From Herbiconiux flava (GTDB lineage: Bacteria; Actinomycetota; Actinomycetes; Actinomycetales; Microbacteriaceae): 64,000 nucleotides of DNA. The stretch lies in the NCBI RefSeq assembly GCF_013409865.1, contig NZ_JACCBM010000001.1, forward strand, positions 2,914,001 to 2,978,000, given 5' to 3'. A program made the position numbers and the translations under genes. Within the stretch, counting starts at the first letter, position 1, and the number at the start of each line of letters is the position of its first letter. Shown piece by piece: positions 1 through 9,089 of the stretch. The notes beneath the pieces were generated by a model that saw only the letters and a program-made list of their open reading frames with translations, made no database searches and had not been told where the DNA came from.

Positions 1-514
1 GCAGCACGCCCGCCGCCTTGGCGCTCTCCTCGACCACCGGGGCCTGGATGACCGAGCTCCACAGATCGCTCGTCGTCGCCTGCCCGTCACTCGCCGTGGC
101 GACGATGACCTGCACACCGAGGTCGACGATCAGGGCGATCGCCACCGACGCGGCCGCGCCCCAGAGGAACGCGAACCAGAGCGCGGGCCGCGGCTCGGGC
201 TCCCAGCGGTCGATCACGGTGATCGCCGTGATCACGACCGTCAGCGGGATGAGCGCGAGGATCGCGCAGATCACCACGGCCGCCGGGCCGAGCCCGAGCA
301 CGAGGTACCCGATCACCGCGAGGAAGACGAACGCCAGCACGATGATGCCGACGATCAGCAGCACGAGCGAGGCGGTCGACCCGGTCTGCCGTCGGGCGGG
401 CGCCCCCGACGCCGGGAGCGGTGGCAGTGCGGCGGCCGGCCCGGCATCGGGGGCCTGCGCGGGCGCGGGGGCGGACACGGCCGACGCCGGGTGGCGGGGG
501 TCGAAGAGCGTCAC
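1..514 (-). CDS. PrsW-like intramembrane metalloprotease (3' end outside window)
   Basis: Partial gene: the start is inside the window and the coding sequence runs off the left edge after about 171 codons. A GTG at 512-514 preceded by GAGGA seven bases upstream is the best start. The N-terminus is a Pro/Ala-rich cytosolic tail (about residues 1-45), followed by hydrophobic segments around 48-72 and 76-98, then WEPEPRP and another hydrophobic stretch. Near the cut comes APVVEESAKAAGV, which matches the conserved EExxK motif of the PrsW/CAAX-like membrane protease superfamily. PrsW in Bacillus cleaves an anti-sigma factor; the substrate here is unknown. The remaining metal-binding motifs lie outside the window, so the family call rests on topology plus this one motif. 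Confidence 0.72.
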   Translation of the reverse strand, partial: MTLFDPRHPASAVSAPAPAQAPDAGPAAALPPLPASGAPARRQTGSTASLVLLIVGIIVLAFVFLAVIGYLVLGLGPAAVVICAILALIPLTVVITAITVIDRWEPEPRPALWFAFLWGAAASVAIALIVDLGVQVIVATASDGQATTSDLWSSVIQAPVVEESAKAAGVL

Positions 515-588
515 GAGCAATCCTCACGGTCGGGGAGATCCCAGCGTAGCGCGAACCGCCGACGCCGAGCACCCCGTTGCGCGGTCGG

Positions 589-2031
589 CTAGTACACCTT
601 TCCCGGGTTCATGATGCCCAGCGGGTCGAACACGGCCTTGAGGCGCCGCTGCAGCTCGAGGCCGCTCTCCCCCAGCTCCCCCTCGAGCCAGCGCCGCTTG
701 AGCACGCCGACGCCGTGCTCACCCGTGAGCGTGCCGCCGAGCCGGCGGGCCGACTCGAACAGCTCGTCGGCGGCCTGCCAGACGATGTCGGGCGCTCCCC
801 CGACGACCTCGCCGCCCGGCACGCCGACGATGGCCGGCGGCACCACGAAGTTCGGGTGCAGGTTTCCGTCGCCGGCGTGCGCCACCGTGGGGATGTCGAG
901 CCCGTAGGCCGCGCCGATCCGCTCGATCTCGGCGAACATCGCCGGCAGCGCCGAGCGCGGCACGCAGATGTCCTCGATCAGCACCTCGCCGAGCACCTCG
1001 AGCGCCGGGTGCATGCTGCGCCGGAACGCCAGCAGCTCGGCGGCGACGACCGGGTCGGCGGACTGCTCGACACTGAACGCCCCCGCCTCCCGGAGCACTC
1101 GGGCGATGGCGTCGCCCTCCTCGGCGGCTCCGGCCCCATCGGTCTGCACGAGCACGAAGGCCGCACCGGGGGCCCGCTCGGGCGTGCCGAGGTAGCGGGT
1201 GACCGCGGCGACGGTCAGGGCGTCCATCAGCTCCATCACCGCGGGCCGCACGCGCGAGGCGGTGACCGCCGCGCAGGCCGCCGCGGCGGCGGTGAGGTCG
1301 GAGAAGAAGGCCGCGATGGTCACGAGCTGCCCCGGCGGGATCGGCCGGATGCGCACCGTGGCTCCGACGATCACGCCGAGCGTGCCCTCCGAGCCGGTGA
1401 ACAGCGCGGTGAGGTCGTAGCCCGTGACGCCCTTCACGGTGCGCCGCCCGGTGGAGAGCAGGCTGCCGTCGGGCAGCACCACGTCGAGCCCGAGCACCGC
1501 CTCGCGGGTCACGCCGTACTTGGCGCACATCAGGCCACCGGCGTTCGTGGCGATGTTGCCGCCGATCGTGGAGATGGCCTTGGACGCCGGGTCGGGTGAG
1601 AACGCGTAGCCGTGCGGCTCCAGCGCCTCCCCGAGCGCGGCGTTGATGACGCCGGGCTCCACGACCGCGATCTCGTCGTCGAGCGCGATCTCGAGGATGC
1701 GGTCCATCTCCCGCACGCTCAGCACGATCGCACCGGGTGTCGCCGTCGCGCCGCCGGCCAGGCCCGTGCCCGCACCGCGCGGCACGACCGGCACCCGGTG
1801 GGCGCTCGCGATCCGCAGCACGGCCTGCACGTCCTCGACGCTCCGGGCCTCGACGAGGGCGAGGGCGCCGCCCTCGGACCACCAGCCCGAGCGGTCGGTG
1901 CGCAGCACGTCGAGCGCCGCGGGGTCGAGGATCACACGGTCGCCGAGCTCGTCGATCAGCTGGCCCAGGGCGGATGCCCCGGCCCCCGTCTCGCCCGGGC
2001 CGGTGGCCCGCGCATCCGTCACCGTGCTCAT
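589..2031 (-). CDS. FAD-binding oxidoreductase, GlcD / D-lactate dehydrogenase type
   Basis: 480-residue flavoprotein of the FAD-linked oxidase (VAO/PCMH) family that oxidises 2-hydroxy acids such as glycolate, D-lactate or D-2-hydroxyglutarate. The N-terminal FAD-binding domain carries the PP-loop PVVPRGAGTGLAGGA (about residues 82-96) and GGNIATNAGG (about 153-162). The C-terminal cap has the family signatures HAGDGNLHPNF and GTLTGEHGVGVLKR. Length is normal for GlcD (about 460-500). The ATG start overlaps the stop of the upstream aspartate ammonia-lyase gene by four bases (ATGA), so the two are almost certainly co-translated. The exact substrate cannot be read from sequence. Confidence 0.88.
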   Translation of the reverse strand: MSTVTDARATGPGETGAGASALGQLIDELGDRVILDPAALDVLRTDRSGWWSEGGALALVEARSVEDVQAVLRIASAHRVPVVPRGAGTGLAGGATATPGAIVLSVREMDRILEIALDDEIAVVEPGVINAALGEALEPHGYAFSPDPASKAISTIGGNIATNAGGLMCAKYGVTREAVLGLDVVLPDGSLLSTGRRTVKGVTGYDLTALFTGSEGTLGVIVGATVRIRPIPPGQLVTIAAFFSDLTAAAAACAAVTASRVRPAVMELMDALTVAAVTRYLGTPERAPGAAFVLVQTDGAGAAEEGDAIARVLREAGAFSVEQSADPVVAAELLAFRRSMHPALEVLGEVLIEDICVPRSALPAMFAEIERIGAAYGLDIPTVAHAGDGNLHPNFVVPPAIVGVPGGEVVGGAPDIVWQAADELFESARRLGGTLTGEHGVGVLKRRWLEGELGESGLELQRRLKAVFDPLGIMNPGKVY

Positions 2032-3593
2032 CGCTCTCCTTCTCCAGATGCGTCGGCCACGCCGCCGCCGTCGGTGTCCGTGCCGGCGCCTGTGCCCGCA
2101 TCTGCCAGCTCTTCCATCTCGACCACGTCGATCGCCGCCGTGATCGCCTCGATGCCCGACAGCCGCGCCGGCGAGATGAGCTTCATCACCCGTTCGCGGC
2201 TCATCAGCCCGGCCTCGACGACGAGGTCGGCGATGTTGCGGTGGGTCAGCAGAGCGGTCTTCGCGAGCGCCGAGGCGGCGGTGTAGCCGATGTAGGGCGT
2301 GAGCGCCGTGACCACACCCACCGAGGTCGACACCATCGTGTCGAGCCGGTCGAGGTTCGCCGTGATGCCGTCGATGCAGTTCACGCGGAGGGTGCGCCAG
2401 CCCTGCGTCATCCAGGCGAGGCTCTGCAGCAGCGAGTGCGCGATCACCGGCTCGAAGGCGTTCAGCTGCAGCTGCCCGCCCTCGGCCGCCATCGTGATCG
2501 TGACGTCGGCACCCGCGACCGAGAACGCGACCTGGTTCACGACCTCGGGGATGACCGGGTTCACCTTGCCCGGCATGATGCTCGAGCCGGCCTGGCGCGC
2601 CGGCAGGTTGATCTCGCCGAGACCGGCCTGGGGACCGCTGGAGAGCAGCCGCAGGTCGTTGCAGATCTTCGAGAGCTTGATGGCCGAGCGCTTCAGCACG
2701 CCCGAGAGGGTCATGAACACGCCGGCGTCGCTCGTGGCCTCGACGAGGTCGGCAGCGGTGACGTGCTCGAAGCCGGTGAGGTCGCGGAGGTGCCGGCAGA
2801 CGGTGGCGGCGTAGTTCGGGTCGGCCGTGATGCCGGTGCCGATCGCGGTCGCGCCGAGGTTGATCTCCCAGAGCAGCGGCATCGTGTGGCGCAGGCGCTC
2901 GAGGTCCTCGGTGAGGGTGGTGGCGAAGCCGTGGAACTCCTGGCCGAGCGTCATCGGCACGGCGTCCTGCAGCTGGGTGCGGCCCACCTTCAGCACGTGG
3001 CCGAACTCGACGCCCTTCGCGGCGAAGGCGTCGCGCAGCTGCTCGTGCTCGACCATCAGCCGCTGCAGCGAGAAGACCATCGCGAGCTTGACCGCCGTCG
3101 GGTACACGTCGTTCGTGCTCTGGCTGCGGTTGACGTCGTCGAGCGGGTGCAGGACGTCGTACGAGCCCAGCGGATGCCCGCCCGCCGCCAGCGCGACGTT
3201 GGCGATCACCTCGTTGGCGTTCATGTTCGTCGAGGTGCCGGCCCCGCCCTGGATGACCCCCACGACGAACTGGTCGTGGAACTCCCCCGCCCGGATGCGC
3301 TCACAGGCGGCCTCGATGGCGTCGGCCTTCGCCTGGTCGAGCACCCCGATCTCGGCGTTGGCGCGGGCGGCGGCCTGCTTCACGATGGCCAGGGCGTTGA
3401 CGAGGTCGGGGTAGACGGAGATCGGCCGGCGGCTGATCGGGAAGTTCTCCAGCGCCCGGGCGGTGTGCACGCCCCAGTACGCCTCGGCGGGGATCTCGAC
3501 GCTGCCGAGGCTGTCGGTCTCGGTGCGGGTGGCGCCGACCGCTTCGTCGGCTGCGGTCGGGGAAGCGGTTCCGGTGGGAACGGTGGTGGTCAC
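2028..3593 (-). CDS. aspA: Aspartate ammonia-lyase
   Basis: 521-residue member of the fumarase/aspartase superfamily; aspartase reversibly deaminates L-aspartate to fumarate and ammonia in the cytosol. The superfamily signature GSSIMPGKVNP is present around residue 336 (the mobile SS loop supplies the catalytic serine), with the other conserved blocks STNDVYPTA, GRTQLQDAVPMTLGQEF and NLGATAIGTG. The last fits aspartase as well as class II fumarase, but EIPAEAYWGVHTARALENFPIS at the N-terminus is typical of aspartase. The first ~25 residues are a Thr/Ala-rich extension. The gene overlaps the downstream FAD oxidase by ATGA, suggesting a shared aspartate or dicarboxylate catabolic role. Confidence 0.9.
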   Translation of the reverse strand: MTTTVPTGTASPTAADEAVGATRTETDSLGSVEIPAEAYWGVHTARALENFPISRRPISVYPDLVNALAIVKQAAARANAEIGVLDQAKADAIEAACERIRAGEFHDQFVVGVIQGGAGTSTNMNANEVIANVALAAGGHPLGSYDVLHPLDDVNRSQSTNDVYPTAVKLAMVFSLQRLMVEHEQLRDAFAAKGVEFGHVLKVGRTQLQDAVPMTLGQEFHGFATTLTEDLERLRHTMPLLWEINLGATAIGTGITADPNYAATVCRHLRDLTGFEHVTAADLVEATSDAGVFMTLSGVLKRSAIKLSKICNDLRLLSSGPQAGLGEINLPARQAGSSIMPGKVNPVIPEVVNQVAFSVAGADVTITMAAEGGQLQLNAFEPVIAHSLLQSLAWMTQGWRTLRVNCIDGITANLDRLDTMVSTSVGVVTALTPYIGYTAASALAKTALLTHRNIADLVVEAGLMSRERVMKLISPARLSGIEAITAAIDVVEMEELADAGTGAGTDTDGGGVADASGEGER

Positions 3594-3678
3594 GGGTGGG
3601 GCTCCATTGCTCGTGTCGTGTCGTCCCGTTCGTGGCGGGACGGCACCGACTCTACTCCGGGCCCCGTTCCGCGGGCGC

Positions 3679-5082
3679 TCAGCTCAGCCGGCGCAGCAGG
3701 CCTCGCACGAAGCCGTCCCTGCGCTCGGTGTAGGGCGGGTAGACGAGCTTCAGCGTGTCAGGCACGAGGCTCTTCCTGAGCACGGCCTTCTCGTGGCTGA
3801 ACGTCTCGATGCTGCGCCGCCCGTGGTAGGCGCCCATGCCGCTCTCGCCCACGCCGCCGAAGGGCAGCCCGGGCACCGTGAGGTGCGCCACGGGCACGCC
3901 GAAGCCGACGGCACCCGAGGAGGTCTCAGTCAGGATGCGCCGCTGCGCGACCGGGTCGTTCGTGAAGGCGTAGAGCGCCAGGGGCTTCTCGCCGGAGCGG
4001 ATGAACGAGATCGCGTCGTCGAGGCCGGTCACCGTGACGATCGGCAGCAGCGGCCCGAAGATCTCCTGCTGCATCACGGGCGCGTCGCGGGCGACGTCGC
4101 CGAGCAGTGTCGGGGCGATGTACCGGGTGCGGTCGTCGGTGCGCCCGCCACTCAGCACCGTGGCGCCGTCGAGCAGGCCCGTCAGCCGCGAGTACTGCTT
4201 GTCGTTCACGATGCGGCCGTAGCTCGAGCTCGAGCGCGGATCGCCCTCGTACAGCTCGGCGATCACCTCGACCAGGTGCGGCACGAGCGCGTCGGCCACC
4301 TCCCGCGTCGCCATCAGGTAGTCGGGCGCCACACAGGTCTGGCCGGCGTTCAGGAACTTGCCCCAGGCGATCCGCCGGGCGGCGCCCGCCAGATCGACCG
4401 TGTCGTCGACGTACACCGGCGACTTGCCGCCGAGCTCGAGCGTGACCGGGGTGAGGTGCTTCGCGGCGGCCGTCATCACGATGCGGCCCACCGCGGCGTT
4501 GCCGGTGTAGAAGATGTGGTCGAAGCGCTCGGCGAGCAGCTGCGTGGTGACCTCGACCCCGCCTTCGACGACCGCGACGGCCCGCTCGTCGAGGTAGCGC
4601 GGCACCAGTTCGGCCAGCAGGGCGGACGTGGCCGGGGCGAGCTCGCTCGGCTTCAGCAGCACGGCGTTCCCGGCGGCGAGGGCTCCGACGGCGGGCTCGA
4701 GCAGCAGCTGCAGCGGGTAGTTCCAGGGCGAGATGACGAGCACGACGCCGAGAGGCTCGAGCATCGTCGAGGCGCTCGCGGGCGCCAGGGCGAGCGGCAC
4801 GGGCACGCGGCGCGGGCGCAGCCAGCCGCGGAGGTGCTTCAGTGTGTGCTGGATCTCGGCGACCACGACGTTCAGCTCGGTCAGCGCCGCCTCGGTGGGA
4901 TTCTTGCCGAGGTCGGTGAAGAGGGCGTCCTCGAACGCCGCGGAGTTCTCGTCGAGCATCCGCTTCATGGCCGTCAGCTGGGCGGTGCGCCAGCGCAACG
5001 ACCGGGTGACCCCCTCGTCGAAGCCCGAGCGGAGCACGGGGACCACGGGGGTGAGGGGCGCGATGATCGGATCGGAGGTCAT
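3679..5082 (-). CDS. Aldehyde dehydrogenase family protein (class 3-like)
   Basis: 467-residue NAD(P)-dependent aldehyde dehydrogenase that oxidises an aldehyde to the acid. Visible blocks are VLVISPWNYPLQLLLEP (cofactor domain, about 105-120), TGNAAVGRIV (about 193-202), LELGGKSPVYVD with the general-base glutamate (about 215-226), NAGQTCVAPDYLM with the catalytic cysteine (about 248-260), and EIFGPLLPIVTV. Length and the short C-terminus with LPFGGVGESGMGAYHG resemble the ALDH3/coniferyl-aldehyde dehydrogenase group. It is transcribed alone, 85 bp upstream of aspA and 15 bp downstream of the small membrane gene. Substrate is unknown. Confidence 0.88.
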   Translation of the reverse strand: MTSDPIIAPLTPVVPVLRSGFDEGVTRSLRWRTAQLTAMKRMLDENSAAFEDALFTDLGKNPTEAALTELNVVVAEIQHTLKHLRGWLRPRRVPVPLALAPASASTMLEPLGVVLVISPWNYPLQLLLEPAVGALAAGNAVLLKPSELAPATSALLAELVPRYLDERAVAVVEGGVEVTTQLLAERFDHIFYTGNAAVGRIVMTAAAKHLTPVTLELGGKSPVYVDDTVDLAGAARRIAWGKFLNAGQTCVAPDYLMATREVADALVPHLVEVIAELYEGDPRSSSSYGRIVNDKQYSRLTGLLDGATVLSGGRTDDRTRYIAPTLLGDVARDAPVMQQEIFGPLLPIVTVTGLDDAISFIRSGEKPLALYAFTNDPVAQRRILTETSSGAVGFGVPVAHLTVPGLPFGGVGESGMGAYHGRRSIETFSHEKAVLRKSLVPDTLKLVYPPYTERRDGFVRGLLRRLS

Positions 5083-5097
5083 GGCGACATCGTAGGT

Positions 5098-5334
5098 TCA
5101 GCGGTGCAGAAAAGGCACTATCAGATAGATGCCGAAGAGCACCGCGCAGACGCTCAGGCCGAAGCAGAGGTAGGACAGCGCTCGCGCCCAGCCCGGACGC
5201 ACCGGCTCGCCGGTGGCGGCGTCGGGGTGGGTGAGGCTCTGGAACCTCAGCCCGAACGAGTACAGGCTCACCACCACGGCGGTCGACACCAGCGAGGCCA
5301 CCGCCACGATCAGGAACGCTCCCCAGTCGATCAC
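5098..5334 (-). CDS. Small two-helix membrane protein downstream of pit
   Basis: 78-residue protein starting at a GTG whose first bases overlap the stop of the phosphate transporter gene (GTGA, 5331-5334), so it is translationally coupled to it. Two hydrophobic segments are visible, about residues 4-25 (FLIVAVASLVSTAVVVSLYS) and 52-75, separated by a polar loop with HPDAATGEPVRPGWA. Small proteins of this shape are frequent next to PiT genes in actinobacteria, which suggests an accessory role in phosphate transport, but no enzymatic motif is present and the function is not known. Confidence 0.72.
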   Translation of the reverse strand: MIDWGAFLIVAVASLVSTAVVVSLYSFGLRFQSLTHPDAATGEPVRPGWARALSYLCFGLSVCAVLFGIYLIVPFLHR

Positions 5335-6515
5335 TTCACGGCCTTTCGCTTGCGGCGGGTGGCTTTCGGCGTGCGCACCGCGATGGTGGCGGCGTCGACC
5401 TCGCTCAACGCGTTCTTCGAGTCGACGTTGTTGCGCCGGGAGATGACGAAGATCGTGACGATGACGGCGACGCCCGCGACCAGGTCGATCACGAGGCCCA
5501 CCGGCCCGATGCCGACGACCAGCGCGGCGAGGGCGCCGACGATGGCCGAGGCGGGCAGGGTCATCAGCCAGCCGAGGCCGATCCGGCCCGCCGTGCGCCA
5601 GCGCACCGACGCGCCCTTCCGCCCGAGGCCCGAGCCGATCACCGAGCCGGAGGCGACCTGGGTGGTGCTGAGCGCGAAGCCGAGGTGGCTCGACGCGAGG
5701 ATGGTCGCGGCCGTGCTGGTCTCGGCGGCGAAGCCCTGGGCGGGCTTCACCTCGGTGAGGCCGGCGCCGAGGGTGCGGATGATGCGCCAGCCGCCCATGT
5801 AGGTGCCGAGCGCGATCGCGAGCGCGCAGGTGATGATCACCCAGAACTCGGGCCCCGAGCCCGTGGGCTGCAGCCCCGACGCGATCAGCGTGAGCGTGAT
5901 GACGCCCATCGTCTTCTGCGCGTCGTTGGTGCCGTGCGCGAGTGCCACGAGCGAGGAGGAGAAGATCTGGCCGTAGCGGAACCGGCCGCGGACGCCGGAC
6001 TGGGTGCTGTCGCTCGGCATCCGGGTGATCGCGTACGCCAGCCGGGTGGCGACGAAGGCGACCAGCCCGGCGACCAGGGGGGCGACGAGCGCGGGCAGGA
6101 TGACCTTGGACACGAGCACGCTGTAGTCGACGACCCCGAACCCGGCCCCGACCACGGCCGCGCCGATCAGGCCGCCGAACAGGGCGTGGGACGAGCTGGA
6201 GGGGAGCCCGAACAGCCACGTCAGCAGGTTCCAGACGATCGCGCCGATCAGGCCGGCGAAGATCATCTCCGGCAGGATCTGGACGCCCCCGTCGCCCTCC
6301 TTGATCAGGCCGCCCGAGATGGTCTTGGCGACCTCGGTGCTGAGGAAGGCGCCCACGAGATTAAGCACGGCGGCCAGTGCCACGGCCACCTTGGGCTTCA
6401 GGGCGCCGGTCGCGATCGGCGTCGCCATGGCGTTCGCCGTGTCGTGGAAGCCGTTCGTGAAATCGAAGAACAGGGCCAGCGCGATGACGAGCACGACGAC
6501 GACGGTGAGATCCAC
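5331..6515 (-). CDS. pit: Inorganic phosphate transporter, PiT family
   Basis: 394-residue integral membrane phosphate:cation symporter. The two inverted PiT signature repeats are present: FTNGFHDTANAMATPIATGAL near residues 14-33 and SLVALAHGTNDAQKTMGVITL near residues 191-211. Multiple hydrophobic helices fill the rest, and the C-terminus is basic (TPKATRRKRKAVK), as expected for a cytosolic tail. The gene diverges from oligopeptidase B across 58 bp and its stop overlaps the start of a small membrane protein. Low-affinity phosphate uptake in the plasma membrane is the known family role. Confidence 0.93.
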   Translation of the reverse strand: MDLTVVVVLVIALALFFDFTNGFHDTANAMATPIATGALKPKVAVALAAVLNLVGAFLSTEVAKTISGGLIKEGDGGVQILPEMIFAGLIGAIVWNLLTWLFGLPSSSSHALFGGLIGAAVVGAGFGVVDYSVLVSKVILPALVAPLVAGLVAFVATRLAYAITRMPSDSTQSGVRGRFRYGQIFSSSLVALAHGTNDAQKTMGVITLTLIASGLQPTGSGPEFWVIITCALAIALGTYMGGWRIIRTLGAGLTEVKPAQGFAAETSTAATILASSHLGFALSTTQVASGSVIGSGLGRKGASVRWRTAGRIGLGWLMTLPASAIVGALAALVVGIGPVGLVIDLVAGVAVIVTIFVISRRNNVDSKNALSEVDAATIAVRTPKATRRKRKAVK

Positions 6516-6573
6516 CCTGCAACCCTATTCGTTCACCCGCCGTTCATGTTCACGGGCGATCTACGCTGGAGTC

Positions 6574-8691
6574 ATGGCATCGCTCCCTCCCCGCGCCCGC
6601 AAGGTCCCGTTCGATCGTGTGCACCACGGCGACACCGTCTCCGACCCCTACGAGTGGCTGCGCGACAAGGAGGATCCCGAGGTGCTCGCCTACCTCGAGG
6701 CCGAGAACGCGTTCACCGAGGAGGCCACGGCGCACCTCGCCGGGCTCCGTCAGGAGATCTTCGACGAGATCAAGGGCCGCACCCGGGAGACCGATCTCTC
6801 GGTGCCCGTGCGCGACGGCGGCCACTGGTACTACACCCGCACCGCCGAGGGTTCGCAGTACGGCGTGCACTGCCGCGCGCCGATCGCCGGCCCCGACGAC
6901 TGGACTCCCCCGTCGATCGAGCCGGGCGTGCCGATCGACGGCGAGCAGGTCGTGCTCGACGACAACGAGCAGGCCGCGGGCCACGAGTTCTACTCGCTCG
7001 GCTCCTTCGACGTCTCCCCCGACGGGCGGATGCTCGCCTACGCGGTCGACGTCGTCGGCGACGAGCGCTACACGCTGCGCATCCGCGACCTCGAGCTCGG
7101 CGAGGACCTGCCCGACGAGGTCGCCGACACCTTCCCGGGCGCCGTCTTCGCCGGCGACGGCGCGAGCGTCTACTACCCCACGGTCGATGACGCCTGGCGC
7201 CCCGACACCATCTGGCAGCACGTCGTCGGCACGAGCGGCACCGACGACCAGGTCGTCTTCACCGAGCCCGACGAGCGCTTCTGGGTCGGCGTGGGCCTCA
7301 CCCGCAGCCGCCGCTACCTCGAGATCGCGGTCGGCTCGAAGATCACCAGCGAGGTGCTGCTGCTCGACACCGAGCATCCCGAAGCCGGGTTCCAGGTCGT
7401 CTGGCCCCGGCGCGAGGGTGTCGAATACGCCGTCGAGCACGCGATCGTCGGCGGTCGGGACCGGCTGCTGGTGCTCCACAACGACCAGGCGCTGAACTTC
7501 GAGCTCGTGGCCGTCGACCTGGCGCAGCCGCTCGACCGCTCGTCGTGGGAGACCGTGATCGCCCACGACGAGGCCGTGCGCCTGGAGGACGTCGACGCCT
7601 TCGCCGGCCACCTGACGATCGACTACCGGCGCGACGGCCTCACCCGCATCGCGCTGCTGCCCCTCGACGCCGGCACGACGAGCCTCGCGGGCGCCGCCTT
7701 CACCGAGCTCGAGTTCGACGAGCCGCTGTTCTCGGTGGGCACCTCGGGCAACCCCGAGTGGGAGCAGCCGACCATCCGCTTCGGCTACACCTCATTCGTC
7801 ACCCCCTCGTCGGTGTTCGACCACGACATCGCCACCGGCACCTCGACGCTGCTGAAGCAGCAGGCGGTGCTCGGCGGCTACGACCCCTCGTTCTACGAGC
7901 AGCGCCGCGAATGGGCGACGGCCGCCGACGGCACCCGGGTGCCGATCTCGCTGGTGGCCCGGCGCGGCGTGCTCGGCACCGATTCTCCGGCGCCGCTGGT
8001 GCTCTACGGCTACGGCTCCTACGAGTCCTCGATCGACCCGTCGTTCTCAGTCGCCCGCCTCTCGCTGCTCGACCGCGGCGTGGCCTTCGCCATCGCGCAC
8101 GTGCGCGGCGGCGGCGAGCTCGGCCGGCACTGGTACGAGGACGGCAAGACGCTGACGAAGAAGAACACCTTCACCGACTTCGTCAGCGCGGCCGAGCGGA
8201 TGATCGAGCTCGGCTTCACCGCCCCGTCGACGCTCGTGGCGCAGGGCGGAAGCGCCGGCGGCCTGCTGATGGGTGCGGTGGCGAACCTGGCGCCGCAGCT
8301 GTTCGCGGGCATCCTGGCGCAGGTGCCGTTCGTGGACGCGCTGACGTCGATCCTCGACCCCTCGCTCCCCCTGACCGTGATCGAGTGGGACGAGTGGGGC
8401 GACCCGCTGCACGACCCCGAGGTCTACGCGTACATGAAGTCGTACTCGCCGTACGAGAACGTGACCGAGCAGGAGTACCCGCGCATCCTGGCCGTGACGA
8501 GCTTGAACGACACCCGCGTGCTCTACGTCGAGCCCGGGAAGTGGACGGCGCGGCTGCGCGACGTCGGTGCGCCCGTGCTGCTCAAGACCGAGATGTCGGC
8601 CGGGCACGGCGGCGTCTCGGGCCGGTACGAGCGGTGGCGCGAGGTCTCGTACGAGTACGCGTGGATGCTCGACGTGCTCGGTCGCGCGTAG
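6574..8691 (+). CDS. ptrB: Oligopeptidase B / S9A prolyl oligopeptidase family serine peptidase
   Basis: 705-residue cytosolic peptidase of family S9A. Translation is placed at ATG 6574 (GGA three bases upstream; the N-terminus then begins MASLPPRARKVPFDRVHHGD, the normal family start with VSDPYEWLRD following). Residues ~60-420 are the beta-propeller domain. The alpha/beta hydrolase domain has the nucleophile elbow QGGSAGGLLMG (Ser about 560), the aspartate in SLNDTRVLYVEP and the histidine in SAGHGGVSGRYE. Oligopeptidase B cleaves small peptides after basic residues; EEY/EWDEWGDP blocks favour PtrB over prolyl oligopeptidase. Single gene, ending at a strong hairpin shared with the convergent yciI-like gene. 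Confidence 0.92.
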   Translation: MASLPPRARKVPFDRVHHGDTVSDPYEWLRDKEDPEVLAYLEAENAFTEEATAHLAGLRQEIFDEIKGRTRETDLSVPVRDGGHWYYTRTAEGSQYGVHCRAPIAGPDDWTPPSIEPGVPIDGEQVVLDDNEQAAGHEFYSLGSFDVSPDGRMLAYAVDVVGDERYTLRIRDLELGEDLPDEVADTFPGAVFAGDGASVYYPTVDDAWRPDTIWQHVVGTSGTDDQVVFTEPDERFWVGVGLTRSRRYLEIAVGSKITSEVLLLDTEHPEAGFQVVWPRREGVEYAVEHAIVGGRDRLLVLHNDQALNFELVAVDLAQPLDRSSWETVIAHDEAVRLEDVDAFAGHLTIDYRRDGLTRIALLPLDAGTTSLAGAAFTELEFDEPLFSVGTSGNPEWEQPTIRFGYTSFVTPSSVFDHDIATGTSTLLKQQAVLGGYDPSFYEQRREWATAADGTRVPISLVARRGVLGTDSPAPLVLYGYGSYESSIDPSFSVARLSLLDRGVAFAIAHVRGGGELGRHWYEDGKTLTKKNTFTDFVSAAERMIELGFTAPSTLVAQGGSAGGLLMGAVANLAPQLFAGILAQVPFVDALTSILDPSLPLTVIEWDEWGDPLHDPEVYAYMKSYSPYENVTEQEYPRILAVTSLNDTRVLYVEPGKWTARLRDVGAPVLLKTEMSAGHGGVSGRYERWREVSYEYAWMLDVLGRA

Positions 8692-8693
8692 CG

Positions 8694-8723
8694 GCGGCCG
8701 CCCGGGCGAACCGGGCCGGCCGC
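8694..8723. terminator. Bidirectional hairpin between convergent ptrB and the YciI-like gene
   Basis: GCGGCCG followed by CCCGG, a GCGAA loop, then CCGGG and CGGCCGC. The arms pair over 12 bp with one bulged G. It lies exactly in the 37-bp gap between two convergent stop codons. There is no U tract, as is common for actinobacterial hairpins, so intrinsic termination is inferred. Confidence 0.6.
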
Positions 8724-8728
8724 TCGCG

Positions 8729-9052
8729 TCAGCCTTCCGGGAACGGCCGCAGCTCGAGGCGGCCGTTCCTGGCCATCGGATGCCGGGCGGCCAGCGCCGT
8801 CGCCTCGTCGAGGTCGCGGGCCTCGAGCAGGTCGAAGCCCCAGATCGCGTCGGTGACACCGATGAGCGGGCCCTCGGTGACGATCGTCTCACCCGCGCGC
8901 ACCCGCACCCCACGGGCGGTGCCCGGGTCGAGGATGTCGCCCATCACCCGCTGCCCGGCGCTCTCGAGCTCGTCGACCCAGACGTCGACGTCGCTCTCGT
9001 CGGGCTCGGCATCGGGCGTCTCGTCGCCCATCACGAACATCATGAATCGCAT
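8729..9052 (-). CDS. YciI family (DGPF-type) protein
   Basis: 107-residue small alpha/beta-barrel protein. The start is ATG 9052, giving MRFMMFVMGDE, the usual beginning of this group (hydrophobic first strand). The later part, VTEGPLIGVTDAIWGFDLLEA then DLDEATALAARHPMA, matches the conserved region of YciI/DGPF-domain proteins, in which a sequence like E-G-P-F is followed by GGF.L.E..DLDEA. These proteins are often encoded near ECF sigma factors, but none is present here. Biochemical role is unknown. No convincing ribosome binding site is visible upstream of this ATG. Confidence 0.8.
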   Translation of the reverse strand: MRFMMFVMGDETPDAEPDESDVDVWVDELESAGQRVMGDILDPGTARGVRVRAGETIVTEGPLIGVTDAIWGFDLLEARDLDEATALAARHPMARNGRLELRPFPEG

Positions 9053-9089
9053 GTGAACACCGTACACATGCGAGCGGTCGAGGGGAAGA

